Shown here piece by piece: positions 36,084 through 48,569 of a stretch of DNA of 64,000 nucleotides. Under the pieces are notes generated by a model. That model made no database searches and was not told where the DNA came from. It saw only the letters and a program-made list of their open reading frames with translations. Position numbers and translations under genes: made by a program. Every line of letters starts with the position of its first letter. The first letter of the stretch is position 1. The stretch is from assembly GCA_009823505.1 (NCBI GenBank), contig VZQC01006732.1, positions 605,665-669,664 of the forward strand, written 5' to 3'. This DNA is from Rhizomys pruinosus (taxonomy: Eukaryota > Chordata > Mammalia > Rodentia > Spalacidae).

Positions 36084-36303
36084 GGGCTGCAAAGATGGCC
36101 CACCAGTCAGGAACCCCTGACACTGCTCCAGAGGGCCTGAATTGAGTTCCCAGCACCCAGATTGAGGGACTCACAAGTTCCTATAGCTCCAGCTCCAAGT
36201 GATCTTGTGCCCACTTCTGGCCTCTGTGAGCACCTGCACTCATGGGAATTTGCCTACACATAGACATACATGTAAGAGTAAAAATAAAATAAATCTTTAA
36301 AAA
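36084..36303 (+). repeat. Older B2 SINE
   Basis: Has 'gggctgcaaagatggcccac', 'gagttcccagcacccagatt' and 'ctccagctccaagtgatctt', with an A/T tail. Diverged. Confidence 0.65.
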
Positions 36304-36679
36304 TAGTATCAGGATTTTATTAAACATGAATGTATTAATTTTAGTTTTCACAAGAGGATACAACTTAGAAAAGTCAGTAGAAAGATGACAAATTACAAAG
36401 TAAGCATTTCTTTCTGATTAATAGATCTAAATTCATGAAAACTGTTTGCCAAAGCAGGAGACTTGGATATAAAGAAAAATGAATCATATCCTTGTTCTCA
36501 GGAAGCTAAACAATTGAGTCCTAGTGAAACTATTGGGGAGAACATAGCAATAATTGCAATTGCCACGTATGGATATCGTCCTTTATATTTGTTTGGTTGA
36601 ATTCTGTAGCAGACATGCTTTACAGAATAAAGAATTTAAACTCAGAGAGGTGAAGTTGTTTGGATAAAAGTATAAAGCT

Positions 36680-36800
36680 AGCGGGGCATGGTGGCACATG
36701 CCTTTAATCCTAGCACTTGGGAGGCAGGTGGATCTACAGAGCAAATTCTAGGACAGCTAGGGCTACAGGGAGACCCTAGTCTCCAAAAGACCAAAAAAAA
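36680..36800 (+). repeat. B1 SINE with internal deletion
   Basis: About 35 bp are missing from the middle ('gaggcaggtggatctacaga'). Flanked by AAGTATAAAGCTAG and AAGTACAAAGCTAG. Confidence 0.85.
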
Positions 36801-36897
36801 AGTACAAAGCTAGAAAATAATTAATGCTCTAGTGGTCATAGAATTGACCATAAGGTGCTTCCTAGGGGGCAATAGCTTTAAAATTTTAAATAATATG

Positions 36898-37046
36898 GAC
36901 CAGGCATGGTGGTACACAACTTTAATCCCAGCACTTGGGAGGCAGAGGCAGGCAGATCTCTGTAAGTTCAAGGCCATCCTGGTCTACATAGTGAGTTCCA
37001 GGCTAACTGGGGCTAAAGGGAGACCCTGTCTCAAAAAGACCAAAAA
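36898..37046 (+). repeat. B1 SINE
   Basis: Full B1 from 'accaggcatggtggtacaca' to 'ctgtctcaaaaagaccaaaa'. Confidence 0.88.
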
Positions 37047-38299
37047 ATTTTTTTACATAATATTAACAAATAAGCCCTAGCTTACAATTATAAAGTAATG
37101 CATGTATAAGTATGAACATGGAGAAAATGATGTCTTACTTGGCTTATGACAGGCAGGCAGAGACTTATCCATTTAAATTGGTAAGTGGATTTCATTTGTC
37201 TTAAAACACTATATGGGCAAATTTTTAATATTTTCAGATACTTTAATAAAAAATGACCAAAAAGCCCTAAGCAACTACTTTTAATTTATATGTTTAAAAA
37301 TTTCTTCATCTAACAGCATAAATATTCAAGGGGAAAGAACAATGATTTGCCTGAAGCAATGCTCACCTCACAGGATACTCTCTATTTAGTGCTCATTACT
37401 TAACGTAGAGAAAGGCAAGGAAAAGCTGTTGCATATGCAAGAAATGGCTGAGTTATAATCATTTTTTAAATGTACAGCCTACAGCAGGTGATATTGGAAC
37501 CCCAGTATGTTGGCTCCCCATGGAAAGAATAGTAGGCATTCTAGACAAAAGTAAGCCCAAGGAGGAGACAAGGTGTGCTGCATGCTGTTGTCATGTCTGG
37601 AAGCAGCAGGCTGGAGCATCCCTGGGAAGCTATAGAGGGTGGAGTTAGTTACCAAAGGGCCTTGCTGGGTATAGGCATTTCTTGCAGAACTGTCTATGCC
37701 TTGTAATGGAAACTGTGACTTGTTCTGTGGCTTTATACAATATGAGCTGTTGAATGACTGTTCAGATCTTTGTATTGACAAGGCATCTGGTAATGGATGT
37801 GTGGCAAAACAGAAAACTGGGGTCAAGGACACAAGGGCGGCCAAAAAGCATCTCAAAAAGGCACACTCGTGGGAGGTGCAGCGGGGATGAAAGGACTGTG
37901 CTTATCATCCTTCTGTCTCACTAACAGTTCTGAGACTGCCTGGCCAGTTGCTTTAGAGCCTGTGGAGAGATAGCTCCTAATGAGCTGGACACATCGAGGA
38001 ACAAGCTACTTACCTCATGGATGGATAGTGAAAGAGGGGGAGAGGAGGGGCCAGTGTCCCATAGTCCCTTTCAAGGTCATGGCTGCTTGAACGAGGACCT
38101 CTCTCTAAGGCTCACCTTTTGAAGTTTTATCATCTTCCAGAAATGCCATAGTCTGGGATGAAACCTTTACCTTATGGGTCTTTGGGGGACATTCCAGATC
38201 AAACTATAGCAAGGACATACTTAAAAGCTGACTCAGATATGGAATTTATAGGAACTTAGTGATAATTGAATTTCTTGGTGAGACAGAAAATGAAACTGA

Positions 38300-38454
38300 G
38301 CCGGGTGTGGTGGCACACGCCTTTAATCCTAGCACTCGAGAGGCAGAGGCAGGCAGATCTTTGTGAGTTCAAGGCCAGCCTGGTCTACAAAGTGAGTTCC
38401 AGGACAGCTGGGGCTACAGGGGGACCCTGTCTTGAAAAGACCAAAAAAAAAAAA
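38300..38454 (+). repeat. B1 SINE
   Basis: Full B1 from 'agccgggtgtggtggcacac' to an A12-type tail. GAAACTGA lies on both sides as a short target duplication. Confidence 0.9.
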
Positions 38455-39129
38455 GAAACTGAAATTTCTACATAGCAAAGAGAAGCGAGATGAGGGCTGT
38501 GGTTTTTATTTTCAGAGACTCAAGTTTCGAGACCCAAACAAGGGCAAAAATGATTCCCAAAAATAGTGATCTGGACCTCTAGGTGGATGTCATCGGGTGG
38601 GATTTAGAGTTGGTGCTTGTCCAGGGAAAGGGCCTACAATGGAACTACAGAGGATGAATAAGTAAACTGATATCTGAGAGGTGACCAGTTACAGCCCTCT
38701 GAGGGGCCGAGCAGAAAAACCTCAAAACAGACTGTGGAAATAAAGACACAGAAGAAATGGTGTTATGGAGACCAAAGGGAGACATTGGGTTGTATAAAAG
38801 ACAAAGCTTCAAAATGCATTTCATTTAGAGTTTCTAGAATTTGGCATTGTAAGGAGCCAACTAAAAAAAAAAAATCAAGCTTGTCCCAAAGTGTTTTCTA
38901 GCAAAATACCTCTTCCAATATTCTAGTTGTATATAAATTCAAATGAAGCTATTAGCATGATATAAGTTAACAATTTTTATGAACAAAACTTCTCTATGGC
39001 TGAAATGAGCAAATGCCATTTTCTATAAGATGTTTTATAAATACCATAAATTTGGGGAGAGCAAACAGTAAACCTCATTGATATTAGCTGTTCATAAGAG
39101 TTTCTATAAATGTAAAAAAAGTGAATTTT

Positions 39130-39220
39130 GGATAAATGTAGTAGCATGCATCTGTAATCCCAACTCTTGGGGGACTGAGACAGGAAGATTGCAATTTTGA
39201 GGCTAGCCAGAAACAAGGAA
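39130..39220 (+). repeat. B1-like SINE fragment
   Basis: Reads 'gtagcatgcatctgtaatcc' and 'gactgagacaggaagattgc'; the end is lost. Confidence 0.42.
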
Positions 39221-39944
39221 TTTTCTTTAAGCATAAATTTGCCTGGTTGAGCTAGTGGCCCAATAGTCCTTTTTGTTTATTTTCTTGCTGTCATCACCAG
39301 AATGTAAACATTCTCCAGCCTTACGTCTTGTTCATGAATAAAACCTGAAGATTAACATTGTATTTTTTGTTTTCTAAGTCACGTGGCAGATTTGCTTCCT
39401 CCAAAGATTTCTTCCTAGGTTGCCACTGTGATCTGGAATTCTTTTCCTTCCAAACAGGGTTAAGGAAGCATTTGATGGTCTATAGTATTGATGTCCACAA
39501 CTTGGAAGACCCACTCGTGTGACTGAACACACATTGTAGTGGGGTGAAGGATGAATGAAGTAGGGAACGTGGACATTAACAAAGAGCTGCTTATCTGTGT
39601 CAGCAACGTGAGGCAGAAGGAAGTCACATCGTGGTGAAGAAAGAGGTTCAGGCTTGACAGCATGGCATGCTTCTGAGATAAGTTTGACATGGGCATGTAT
39701 AGGCATAAGAAAAACATTCATTAGATGGATAAAGATGAATGATGTTGACCTGTTAAAAGTAGTTTATGATTAAAAATTTTGATTTTAGCAAAGTAATACA
39801 TATGCATATATTTACATAGTGAAATAGTAGGACAAACTATCAACCAGCTTAGATGAAACCAGTTACCACCAGTTCACCACTCAAGCAGATGCATTTGACT
39901 GGTTCACTCCATTATAAACTCCAGTGTTCTTTATAATTTTTTAA

Positions 39945-40222
39945 AATTATTTTTATTTTATGTGTATGACTGTATTGCTTGCATGTGTGTAAGTGCACCT
40001 GTGATGTGTAATGCCTGCAGAGGTCAGAAGAAGATGTCAGATTCCTCTGGAAATTAAGTTATAGATGGTTGTTGGCTGCCATGCAGGTGCTGGGAATCTA
40101 ACCTGGGTCCTCCTCCTCCTCTCCTCCCCTCCTTCTCCTCCTCCTCTTCTCCTCCTCCTCTTCTCCTCCCCTCCTTCTCCTCCTCCTCCTCCTCCTCCTC
40201 TTCCTCTTCCTTCTTTTCTTCT
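39945..40222 (-). repeat. B2 SINE fragment overgrown by (CCT)n
   Basis: Antisense B2 body (39945-40106) reaches 'ggtgctgggaatctaacctg' and then, at 'ggtcctc', passes into about 115 bp of CCT/CTC pyrimidine repeat. The tRNA-like head that should follow is gone. The repeat appears to have grown from the TCCTCT of the B2. Confidence 0.72.
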
Positions 40223-40234
40223 GTATGTGCATGT

Positions 40235-40512
40235 GTTACATGTATCTACATGTATCTACGGGGACACCTCCAAAGACTAGAGGACTTTAGTTGTCTTCCT
40301 CTATCCTTCTACCTTATTCCACTAAGAAGGGATCCCTCACTGAGCCAGAAGCTGGCCATTATGTCCAGGCTTGCTGGCCAGCAAGTCACTGTCCCCAGTG
40401 CTGAGGTTACAGGCACATGTAGCCATGCTTGGATTTTTACGTGGGAATTCGGACTCAGATCCTTGTGCTTCCACAGCAAGCACTTTTAGCCATTGAGTTA
40501 TCCAGTCAGCCC
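40235..40512 (-). repeat. B3-like SINE, degraded
   Basis: The right end 'gccattgagttatccagtca' is a reversed tRNA-type SINE head; the rest is weak. Confidence 0.35.
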
Positions 40513-40694
40513 TGGGTCTCTAGTCTTGGTATTTTCTTCTCCTGGTCTGACATGGATGCTCCATCTCACTAAGCACTGGAAGGCTGATACTCTCTGATTC
40601 GTTTATTACCTTCCTTGTGGAGCCATGGGTCTCAGGTTTCATGTCTTTTTCTTAAAATGTCCTTCTAATAGCTTTATAAGAAAAGATATGAGAG

Positions 40695-40959
40695 GCGCTG
40701 GAGAGATGGCCTAGCGGTTAAGAGCGCCGACTGCTCTTACAGAGGACCGGGGTTCGATCCCCAGTACCCACATGGCGGCTGAGAACCGTCTGCAACACCA
40801 GTTCCAGGAGAACTCCAGTTCCAGGGGAGTCCGACACCCTCTTCTGACCTCCGTGGCATTGCACGACACGGGTGCACACACCTGCATGCAGACAGTACAT
40901 TCATACACATACAGAAATAAATAAAATTAAAAATAAATAAATAAATAGAAATGTTTAAA
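40695..40959 (+). repeat. Young B2 SINE, duplicated subtype, perfect 17-bp target duplication
   Basis: Complete B2 with the CCAGTTCC pair. AAGAAAAGATATGAGAG occurs exactly at 40678-40694 and 40960-40976. The tail has AAAT units. Confidence 0.95.
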
Positions 40960-41281
40960 AAGAAAAGATATGAGAGCAGTAAATTATCTGAGCCCTTATA
41001 TATTTACAACTGCCCTCAACCATGTGCGCACAGGTATGTGTGTGTGTGTGTATTAGTATAGAGGTTAAGAATTTAGGAATTTTGAAGGTATTGCTCTTTT
41101 ATCCTCTGAATCCTAAATTTGCTGTTGAGAAGTCTCATGTAATTCCAATTCTTTTAACTCATGTGGTTTGCCCCTCTTCTCTCTGGAAGGGCTTAGGGTA
41201 TCCTTTTATCCATTGTATTTTAAAATATCAATATATTCTTTTACATTTTCTTACACTGATTTCTTTAGTTAGTTTAGTTAG

Positions 41282-41283
<2 letters not shown>

Positions 41284-41330
<47 letters not shown>
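41284..41330 (+). repeat. (GT)n microsatellite
   Basis: About 23 GT units, directly followed by a degraded antisense B3-like element (41355-41480: 'gagaacttgtgggagttggt' to 'tgctgagccatcttctcc'). Confidence 0.92.
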
Positions 41331-41332
<2 letters not shown>

Positions 41333-41354
41333 GGCCAGTGGCATAAGTATGGAC

Positions 41355-41480
41355 AACAATGTCAGGTGAGAACTTGTGGGAGTTGGTTTTCTCCTTCCAC
41401 CCTATGGGTCCTTCGGACCGGACTCAGGTCGCTGGGCTTGGCAGCCAGTACCTCGCCTGCTGAGCCATCTTCTCCATGCT
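41355..41480 (-). repeat. B3-like SINE, antisense
   Basis: Matches the reverse of the B3 3' half and head: 'ggttttctccttccacccta', then 'gctgggcttggcagccagta' and 'tgctgagccatctt'. Confidence 0.58.
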
Positions 41481-43236
41481 CATTAGATTCTTTAATATGG
41501 GTCTATTCTTAAGTTGAATACCCAGTTGCTTTTACTAAGGAGCCCTTTCTTTCTGTACTCATGTGTTATTTCATTGCTACTTTCCTCCCTTTGTTCTGTT
41601 TTTTTTTTTCCTTGCTTTTCTTGTTAGATTTTTTTGCATTGTTCTTTTTAATTTTGTGGATCCTATTCAGTAAGTGTCCAATAGACGCTGATCCAATTCA
41701 GGTGTTAGACTTAGATGGATCCTTGGTCAGCTATATTTTATTAACGTCTGTCTTTGCATTTCTTGTTTTGTTTGTTGGCTTATTTTTTGTTTTACTTCTC
41801 TGGGATATTTTATATATCTGTGAAATAGGAAACTGTGAAAAAAGATTAAAGATCATGGAAAGAAGACCTTTTGTAAGTAATAGGTATGGGTGTGTCTTTC
41901 ATATGTATGTACCCAAACCCTACGTAGTAAGCAGTAAACCAAGCATATATAAGTGGAAATTAGAATCTGTTTTTACTGCTGACCTTCTGAATGCCTCTAA
42001 TCTCTGATTTTCTCTCATACACTTATCCATACCATCCCTTAATCTCTGAGCCCTTCTTGTCCATCCTCCATCGATATGATATGGCCTCCTATTTCTTTTT
42101 CAGCCTTGACTTGCATGTTGCTTTGACTTTCTGTGCTATCATTTGAGTGGCATTTTGGGAAGAGGAGGAATAAGTCTGAGCAGTCGGCCTACCATCTTTT
42201 ATCAGAATGTATCATTCATTTTACAGGCTTTTTAAAAAATTTTTCTTAAAATTAAAGAAGGAACATAAAATTCTTGGTAATATTTAAGATACAGTTGAGA
42301 GAGAAGTTTGGAAATATCTTCTACTAATAACTTCAGTGTCTTAAGGCAATTAAGTAAGATCTTATCTGGTCAGAGGCCTCAGTTTAAGTTTAAGATGGTG
42401 AAAGAAACTTCCCATCTTTGGGAGACTAGGAAAAACATGACTGAACTTAGCATGGGCCTGTTGTAAGTCTGGACAGTTTCATTTGCAGCCTCTGCTGATC
42501 ACACTAATCAGTTCTGCAATGTGGAGCCAGTTGGACAAGGTACAACCAATAGCTTCCCAAAGACTGCAGACAGGCTGAAGTCTCCCAGGCACTGTGCGCA
42601 ATAGCTGTGGATCTGCTTTAATGACTTTTCAATTGTTCTTCAAACCACTGAGAAACATTTTTCTTACCTCTTTATTTTTAAACGGAATAACCTATTTTCC
42701 TCCATATCAAAGAATCTTACTTCTTTCCTCTGACATAAGCATTACATTGAACCCAGAGGTTGTAATATTATGAAAATAAGAATACTTGTGTCCATAGTGG
42801 AAGAATTGATAAAACCTTAACTTCGATGTTTTGGCTGAGACTTTGGGTCACATGGGGAGAAGCAGACACCAGGGGAGGGGACATTATGAGCTGATTAGTT
42901 TTACTAAAATATTTCCATATGTATTTGACCAATGGCCATGCTAACAAAGTCAGATTTCAACCTAGAATTATTCCTAGACCACAGAACTGTGAAATCTAAG
43001 AGGTAGATGTGCTGATATCCCAGCCCTGCCAGTGTCCAGAGCAGCAGCTTATAGGCTTCAAGAGTGGCATACAGTGACTGTCCTCAGTGGAATTCAAAAT
43101 GAGGAAAGGATCAGACTTATTTTGCATTATATTTTAATTTAGGATTGGAAAAAGAAAAGATACCTATAAGGTCCTAGCAATGGAAAAAGAAATATATCTA
43201 CTTTCAAGATCTGGTTTCTTTAAAAGTAGTCTGTGT

Positions 43237-43445
43237 GGGGCTGGAGAGATGGCTCAGCAGTTAAGAACATTGGCTGCTCTTGGAGAGGACCCAGGTTTGA
43301 TTCCCAGCCCCAACAGGGCAGCTAACAACCATCTGTAACTCCACTTCCAGGGGATCCAGTGTCCTCTTCTGACCTTCCTGGGCATTGCAGGACATGGGTA
43401 TAAGCAATATACTCACCCATAAAGTAAAAACAATATATATTTTTT
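43237..43445 (+). repeat. B2 SINE
   Basis: Complete B2 from 'ggggctggagagatggctca'. AAGTAGTCTGT lies on both sides as target duplication. Single 'ccacttccaggggatccagt' block. Confidence 0.9.
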
Positions 43446-44309
43446 AAGTAGTCTGTATACCTGGCTAAGTTGACATCTCTCTTTGAAGGAAAGATGTCCC
43501 AGTTGTCAGCTCATCTTATACTACAGCTGTTCTTGTCTGGACGTCAGAGTCCTTAGAGGAGAATGGTTAGAATGCTGTGTATCTGCAGCAAGGGAAGCAT
43601 GCGGACAGAGGGTCACAGCAGCAGGAGCACAGCTTTGAGTTCATCAAAACCTAAGAGTGAGTTCTGGCTTAACCCTATGCTAAACATCCTACCATGGAAA
43701 AATCTTGAGATACCAATACTCAGCCTTTATTAAAATAAAGTAAATCATCCATCTACACTCAAGAAACTTCCAGAAGAGGCAGACAAACCATCAGACAACC
43801 ATTAGTATTGTGGCAGAAAATGTGGAGCACGCTACTCAGGCAAGAATGAGGAAAGTGATGTGAGCTTCAAGAGGCCACGAGAGTGTAAGACCAGGAATTC
43901 CAGGCCCAAGCCAGCACTCAGGTCGTATGGACTTGCCTATGGCTTGGACAACCTGTACATGGAGAATTCAAATATCCAGCAGCAAAGACAATATTCATGT
44001 ATGAAATACTCAGAAATAAAAAAATAAAATAAAACGAAGCATCAAGCAGATATTTAAACAGGGATTCAATTTTTAAACCAGGGTTGTGATTGAGCAGCAA
44101 TGAACGTACACAAGATATAAATAATGAATTGAACAAGTACAGAGAAAAGAGGCTTCAGGGACTTTGGGGTCCAGCATGCGCTTTCTTGTAGTTAGTACTA
44201 CAAACCCCATACTTTTCTGGATGTAGTACTGAAAATGCCATGTTCCAATTTGCCTAGACTTCATTGGCTATAAACACACTAAGTGTCCCATATCTAGGAA
44301 ACCCTTTTT

Positions 44310-44440
44310 TAAAAAAATATATATTATTTTTATTTTTTATTTATTATTGTAATGCCTTCATGATGTGCTGGGAATCAAACCTGGGTCCTCTGCAAGAGCA
44401 GTCAATGCTCTTAACTGCTGAGCCATTTCTCCAGCCCGGT
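44310..44440 (-). repeat. B2 head fragment
   Basis: Only the tRNA-like head is present in antisense ('gtgctgggaatcaaacctgg' to 'tgagccatttctccagccc'), preceded by an A/T-rich tract. No B1 is attached, so it is not the composite type. Confidence 0.75.
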
Positions 44441-44761
44441 ATCTGGAAAACACTTTGGTTCTAGATTCAAAGCAAGGCAGCAGATCACTTTACCTTAGGC
44501 TCTCAGGATAGGTATAAAACAGAAAGCAACACTAATCCATGTGACATTCGGGTGATAAAAGTGATCTGACTTCCAATTAGGTGGAGGTTAGAATAGCACT
44601 GAGGAAAAGGAAGAGAGTAAAGACAGGAGTCTATGTGTATGTAGCTCAGCTGGTAGAGAAGTTCATCTCATTATCATCCTATAGATGATATCTCACCATG
44701 TTAATTGCTTAGAACACATTCCTTCATTTCTACTTTGTAGTCTTAGCCTACAATGAACATT

Positions 44762-44895
44762 TTTTTGATGGGGTCTCGGTAGTCCCAGCTTGCCTGGGAC
44801 TCAGTACATGGACCAGGCTGGCCTTGATCTCATAGAGATCCTCCTGCTTCTTCCTCCCCAGGGCTGGGACTAAAGGTGAGCACCACATGCCCAAC
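44762..44895 (-). repeat. B1 SINE
   Basis: Antisense B1 with 'gatggggtctcggtagtccc' and 'ggctgggactaaaggtgagc'. Confidence 0.72.
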
Positions 44896-45234
44896 ATCCA
44901 AGAACAATTCATATTTAGTCATCGTGGCAATATGCACTCAGAAGTCTGTACTTTGTATTGATTTGAAGTTTGGATCAAGAAAATATCAGTCTCTTTGGGT
45001 CTATGTTTTGTTGGTACAATGAGACGTAATAAGCATGTGGTTGCATGGGGCGATCTGTGTGTCCAATGTACAGGTGTTGTGGCTTGTACTTTTTAGGTTC
45101 TTTTTAGTAGAATAGGGTTGAATTTTAACGCCTGTCCCCTAGAAATTAGGCATTTGTTTTGACATTAATGCTTTATGACCCCTGGCACCTGGCTGGATTT
45201 GGTTCTCTAAACATGTCAAAAATACATAAATTTG

Positions 45235-45465
45235 GGGCTGGAGAGATGGCCTAGTGGTTAAGAGCACCGACTGTTCTTGCAGAGGACCCGGGTTCAATCC
45301 CCAGCACCCACATGGCGGCTGAGAACTGTCTTTGACTCCAGTTCCAGGGGAATCCGACACCCTCTTCTGACATCCACGGCATTGCACGACATGGGTGCAC
45401 AAACCTACATGCAGACAGTACATTCATACACATACAAAATAAATTTTTTAAAAATTAAAAAAAAT
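45235..45465 (+). repeat. Young B2 SINE, non-duplicated subtype
   Basis: Nearly identical in style to the duplicated copies but has a single 'gactccagttccaggggaat'. AATACATAAATTT stands on both sides. Confidence 0.92.
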
Positions 45466-45644
45466 ACATAAATTTAAAGCTACCATTCTTATGAAATAAA
45501 TTTTAAATGATGTCATTTAGAAAATACCACGGGGAAAATAAAAACTAGTAAATTCATATAAAAATTTCAACTAGATTTGATATTTATGTTGTTTTTATAA
45601 TTCCTAGATGACTCATAACATGCCTTGATTCTTTTCCAAACCAG

Positions 45645-45775
45645 CTTGATTGTGCAAGCCACAGATAGAGGGGTGCCCCAACTTTCTGACACGACTGTGA
45701 TCAAGATACAGGTGACTGACGTAAATGATAACGTTCCTTCCTTTCTTCCCTCAGAAGCAGTGGAAATTGCAGAAA
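45645..45775 (+). CDS. Dchs2: Dchs2 exon d
   Basis: This 131-nt exon follows a TTTTCCAAACCAG acceptor and ends GCAGAAA|gtaagt; phase 2 in, phase 1 out. It reads LIVQATDRGVPQLSDTTV, then the linker TDVNDNVPSF, then PSEAVEIAE. So it gives the last two strands of one EC repeat with its ATDxGxP motif, the canonical DVNDNxP calcium linker, and the first strand of the next repeat with its glutamate ligand. The SINE nearest to its 5' side is a young B2 that ends about 180 bp upstream. Confidence 0.87.
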
Positions 45776-47439
45776 GTAAGTGTGCCAATTTGAAACAGTA
45801 GATTTGATTAATTAATACATTTAATCTTGTTTTAAATCAAATACTGCATTAAGAATTAGGATCCAACAACCATGCACCGCAGACAATTTTATCTTCATTT
45901 TATAGACTAAAAAGTGGATGGTCATAAGGTAATTATCAAAGGTATGGAATTTAAATGCTAGAACTGGGATTTGCATTCAAGGTGCTAGAGGCTAAGTCTT
46001 TGACCCCAACTGCCATTCCTTTGTGTTGGGTTTGTGGCAGTGTGACCCCAAAGGAAAGCACCAGGCCCAGGCACTCGGGGGCAAGTTTACTTCAGGGATT
46101 GCTTGGACTGAGCTCTAAGAGGAAGAGCAGCCAGCATCAGAATGGCCTCTGGCCAGGGCTTTTCAACAGTCTTGGATGGGAAAGCAGGTAAAGAGGAAGT
46201 GAGGTCACTGGTTGACATTTTCTTGAGGGAGTGGAAAATCCCTGTATGCTCTGCAATTGCTGGCCATAAATTCTAGATCTTGGGGAGAAGCAGACCAGCC
46301 TTTTGGTTGTAATAAAGAAGGGGCACTGTATTCTTTCTTAAATTGCTTCCTGCTGATAGGGAGCATAGTTGGGAAGGAGAAACGGGGTTGGGGGGTTCAG
46401 GCTGGTATATCAGGATCTGGTCTCCGTCTCAACTATTCTCCGTGACTGGTGTTCAGTCTGGATCAGAAGTGGCCAGTCGTTGGTGTGCAATGAAAGAAGC
46501 AGCTGGTTAAATCTTGTATGAGTGAGCTGTTGGATTTGGTTTTAGAAATAACATAAGAGGCCTGGTGCCAGAGTGCACAAAATTCCCAGTACCAATAGGA
46601 AGCCTAGTAAGGGCATTAGCCATGGGAGGATCCCTACCCAGGGTCCCTAATTAGGGGAAGCGAGGACCTATACTCTCTGTTGTAAGAGATTGGAAACAAG
46701 TTTTAGTCTGCAGGGCCCCAGAATGAGAGCCAGGATAACCATGGCAATAGGTCCTATGTATAGCATTAGCTGTGAGTCCCAAGTATTTTGTCAGGTTGGT
46801 ATAAACATGGTGGTTTTTAGCCTGGTACAGATCTCACCTATCTTTGAAGTAATAAAGTTATAAGTTGTTTTATTATTTTTTGATTATGCTTTCCTGTTGG
46901 TGTGTTTAAAACCATACAATTAGCCCGGATAAATTAATTTAATTTTGCTGTTAAGGTCTGCTGATGTTTTGGTCCTCAGGGTTTGCGCAGACCTTGAGGG
47001 AGCACCTGGCTCCTTTGGCTTACTTCATCCCAGTCTCATCTACTCAAGGAGAAGCCAGACGTCCTGCTGACCTGAGCTTTGTTTAGCTCTGTGCTGACCC
47101 TCTTATTTATAGACTGAACACTGGCTAGAGTCCCTTTAGTGGATCTCCAAGACCTCTCTGCACAGGAAATCTGTTTGCTCACAATTACAGGACATTTTGA
47201 GATTGTCCCAATATTACTTAAGTTGGCCTTTGAGGGCAAGGGCAAAAATTGTCCCTTTAAATCCCTCTGACCAAATCAGATGAGAGCTTATTAGAGCTTG
47301 TAAGTGTGGTTAAATCTCCAAGATGGTGAGTTGACTAATTTGGTATTTTTCATTACCATATAACATGTAGATAAAGCTTGAACAAAGGTTTAATCATTTT
47401 TAATAAACCTTGACATAAAAACCATGTTTTTAAATATCT

Positions 47440-47830
47440 TTTAATTGTGACAAAACACTCTGACCGGTACTGACTTGGGGAGGAATGGGTTTATTTGTTT
47501 TACATTTCTCAAGTCATAGTTCATTACTTACTGAGCCCAAGGTAAGGGCAGGAACCTAGAGGCATGAGCTATACAGCACAGGCTCAGAGGAATGCTCCTT
47601 ATTGGCCTGTTCCCCTGGCCCATGTTCAGCTTATTTTCTTATGAAATACAGAAAGATCTGCCCAGGGATGGCATTGTGCATAGTGGGCTGGGCCATCTCG
47701 CATCATTTAACAATCAAGAAAGTATCCCATAGACATGGCCACAGGCCAGTCCAATGGAACCACTTTTTCAATTGAGGTTTCCTCAACCCAGGTGTGTCAA
47801 GCAGACACTAAAGCTATCCAATACAGCACA
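47440..47830 (-). mobile_element. URR1-like hAT-type DNA transposon remnant
   Basis: Antisense, nearly full length: 'ttgtgacaaaacactctgac' and 'aatgggtttatttgttttac' at left, 'cccagggatggcattgtgca' in the middle, 'gtgtcaagcagacactaaag' and 'ctatccaatacagcac' at right. The same order is seen at 8010-8395. Confidence 0.62.
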
Positions 47831-48350
47831 TATTTTGTTCTTTAGGGTTTAGGTCTATAAAGAGCTGTTTAGGTAATCGAAATAGAATGGACCTAAGTCA
47901 TGAAAGGAGAAATTTAACATTTTTAAAATAATAAAGAAGCTTAAAATTATACCTTCTAGGTCTATCTCAAATTAAGACTGCTTTACTATAAACACTCATA
48001 ATTTTTCTTTCACCCCAGACTCTGACTTATAGCTTTGAGAAGGAAAGGAGGGTATCATATTAACAAACCTATAGATAGGAAATAGGTTGACTTAAATCAG
48101 GCTCACTGAAACTGTTTTCATTTGGACTGTCCTATATGGTTCCCAGAGATAAAACCTAGTTTTTCTTGAGACAAGTTATTTTGTTATGGACAAGATAAAA
48201 TATCAAAAAGAATATGTGTAAACATAACAGAAAAGTATAATAACCCAATACTTATATGTGTCCATTTCATCTGAGACTGTAACTAGGTGTCCAATACAAG
48301 CCAGAAGAATGGACTTATAAACTTGGTTGTTAAAATTTTGGTTGTATGGA

Positions 48351-48569
48351 GCTGGAGAGATGGCCTAGCACTTAAGAGCACCGACTGCTCTTGCAGAGAA
48401 CCCGGGTTCAATCCCCACATGGCGGCTCAGAATCATCTTTAACTCCAGTTCCAGGGGAATCTGACACCCTCTTCTGACCTCTGTGGCATTGCATGACACG
48501 GGTGCACAACCTACATGCAGACAGCACATTCATACACATAAAAAATAAATAAAATTAAAAAAAATTTGG
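48351..48569 (+). repeat. Young B2 SINE, non-duplicated subtype
   Basis: From 'gagctggagagatggcctag' to an A-rich tail. It lacks 'agcaccc' after 'atcccc', a small deletion. Flanks share AATTTTGGTTGT / AATTTGGTTGT. Confidence 0.9.

Larger units (their letters stand above)
31487..45644 (+). other. Dchs2 intron c-d
   Basis: This 14.2-kb intron has almost no recognisable repeats in its first 3.3 kb (31490-34810). After that SINEs are frequent. A CA-rich tract lies at 35763-35825. The stretch 41050-41560 around the GT repeat looks like an old antisense L1 5' region. About 41560-43230 and 43450-44300 show nothing I can name. Confidence 0.75.

Noticed and set aside
41561..42007. A 148-residue frame with several hydrophobic stretches, looking like a membrane protein
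   Set aside because: The sequence is T-rich intron, which gives F, L and V runs by chance. There is no start context, family match or splice site, and it lies in a Dchs2 intron.
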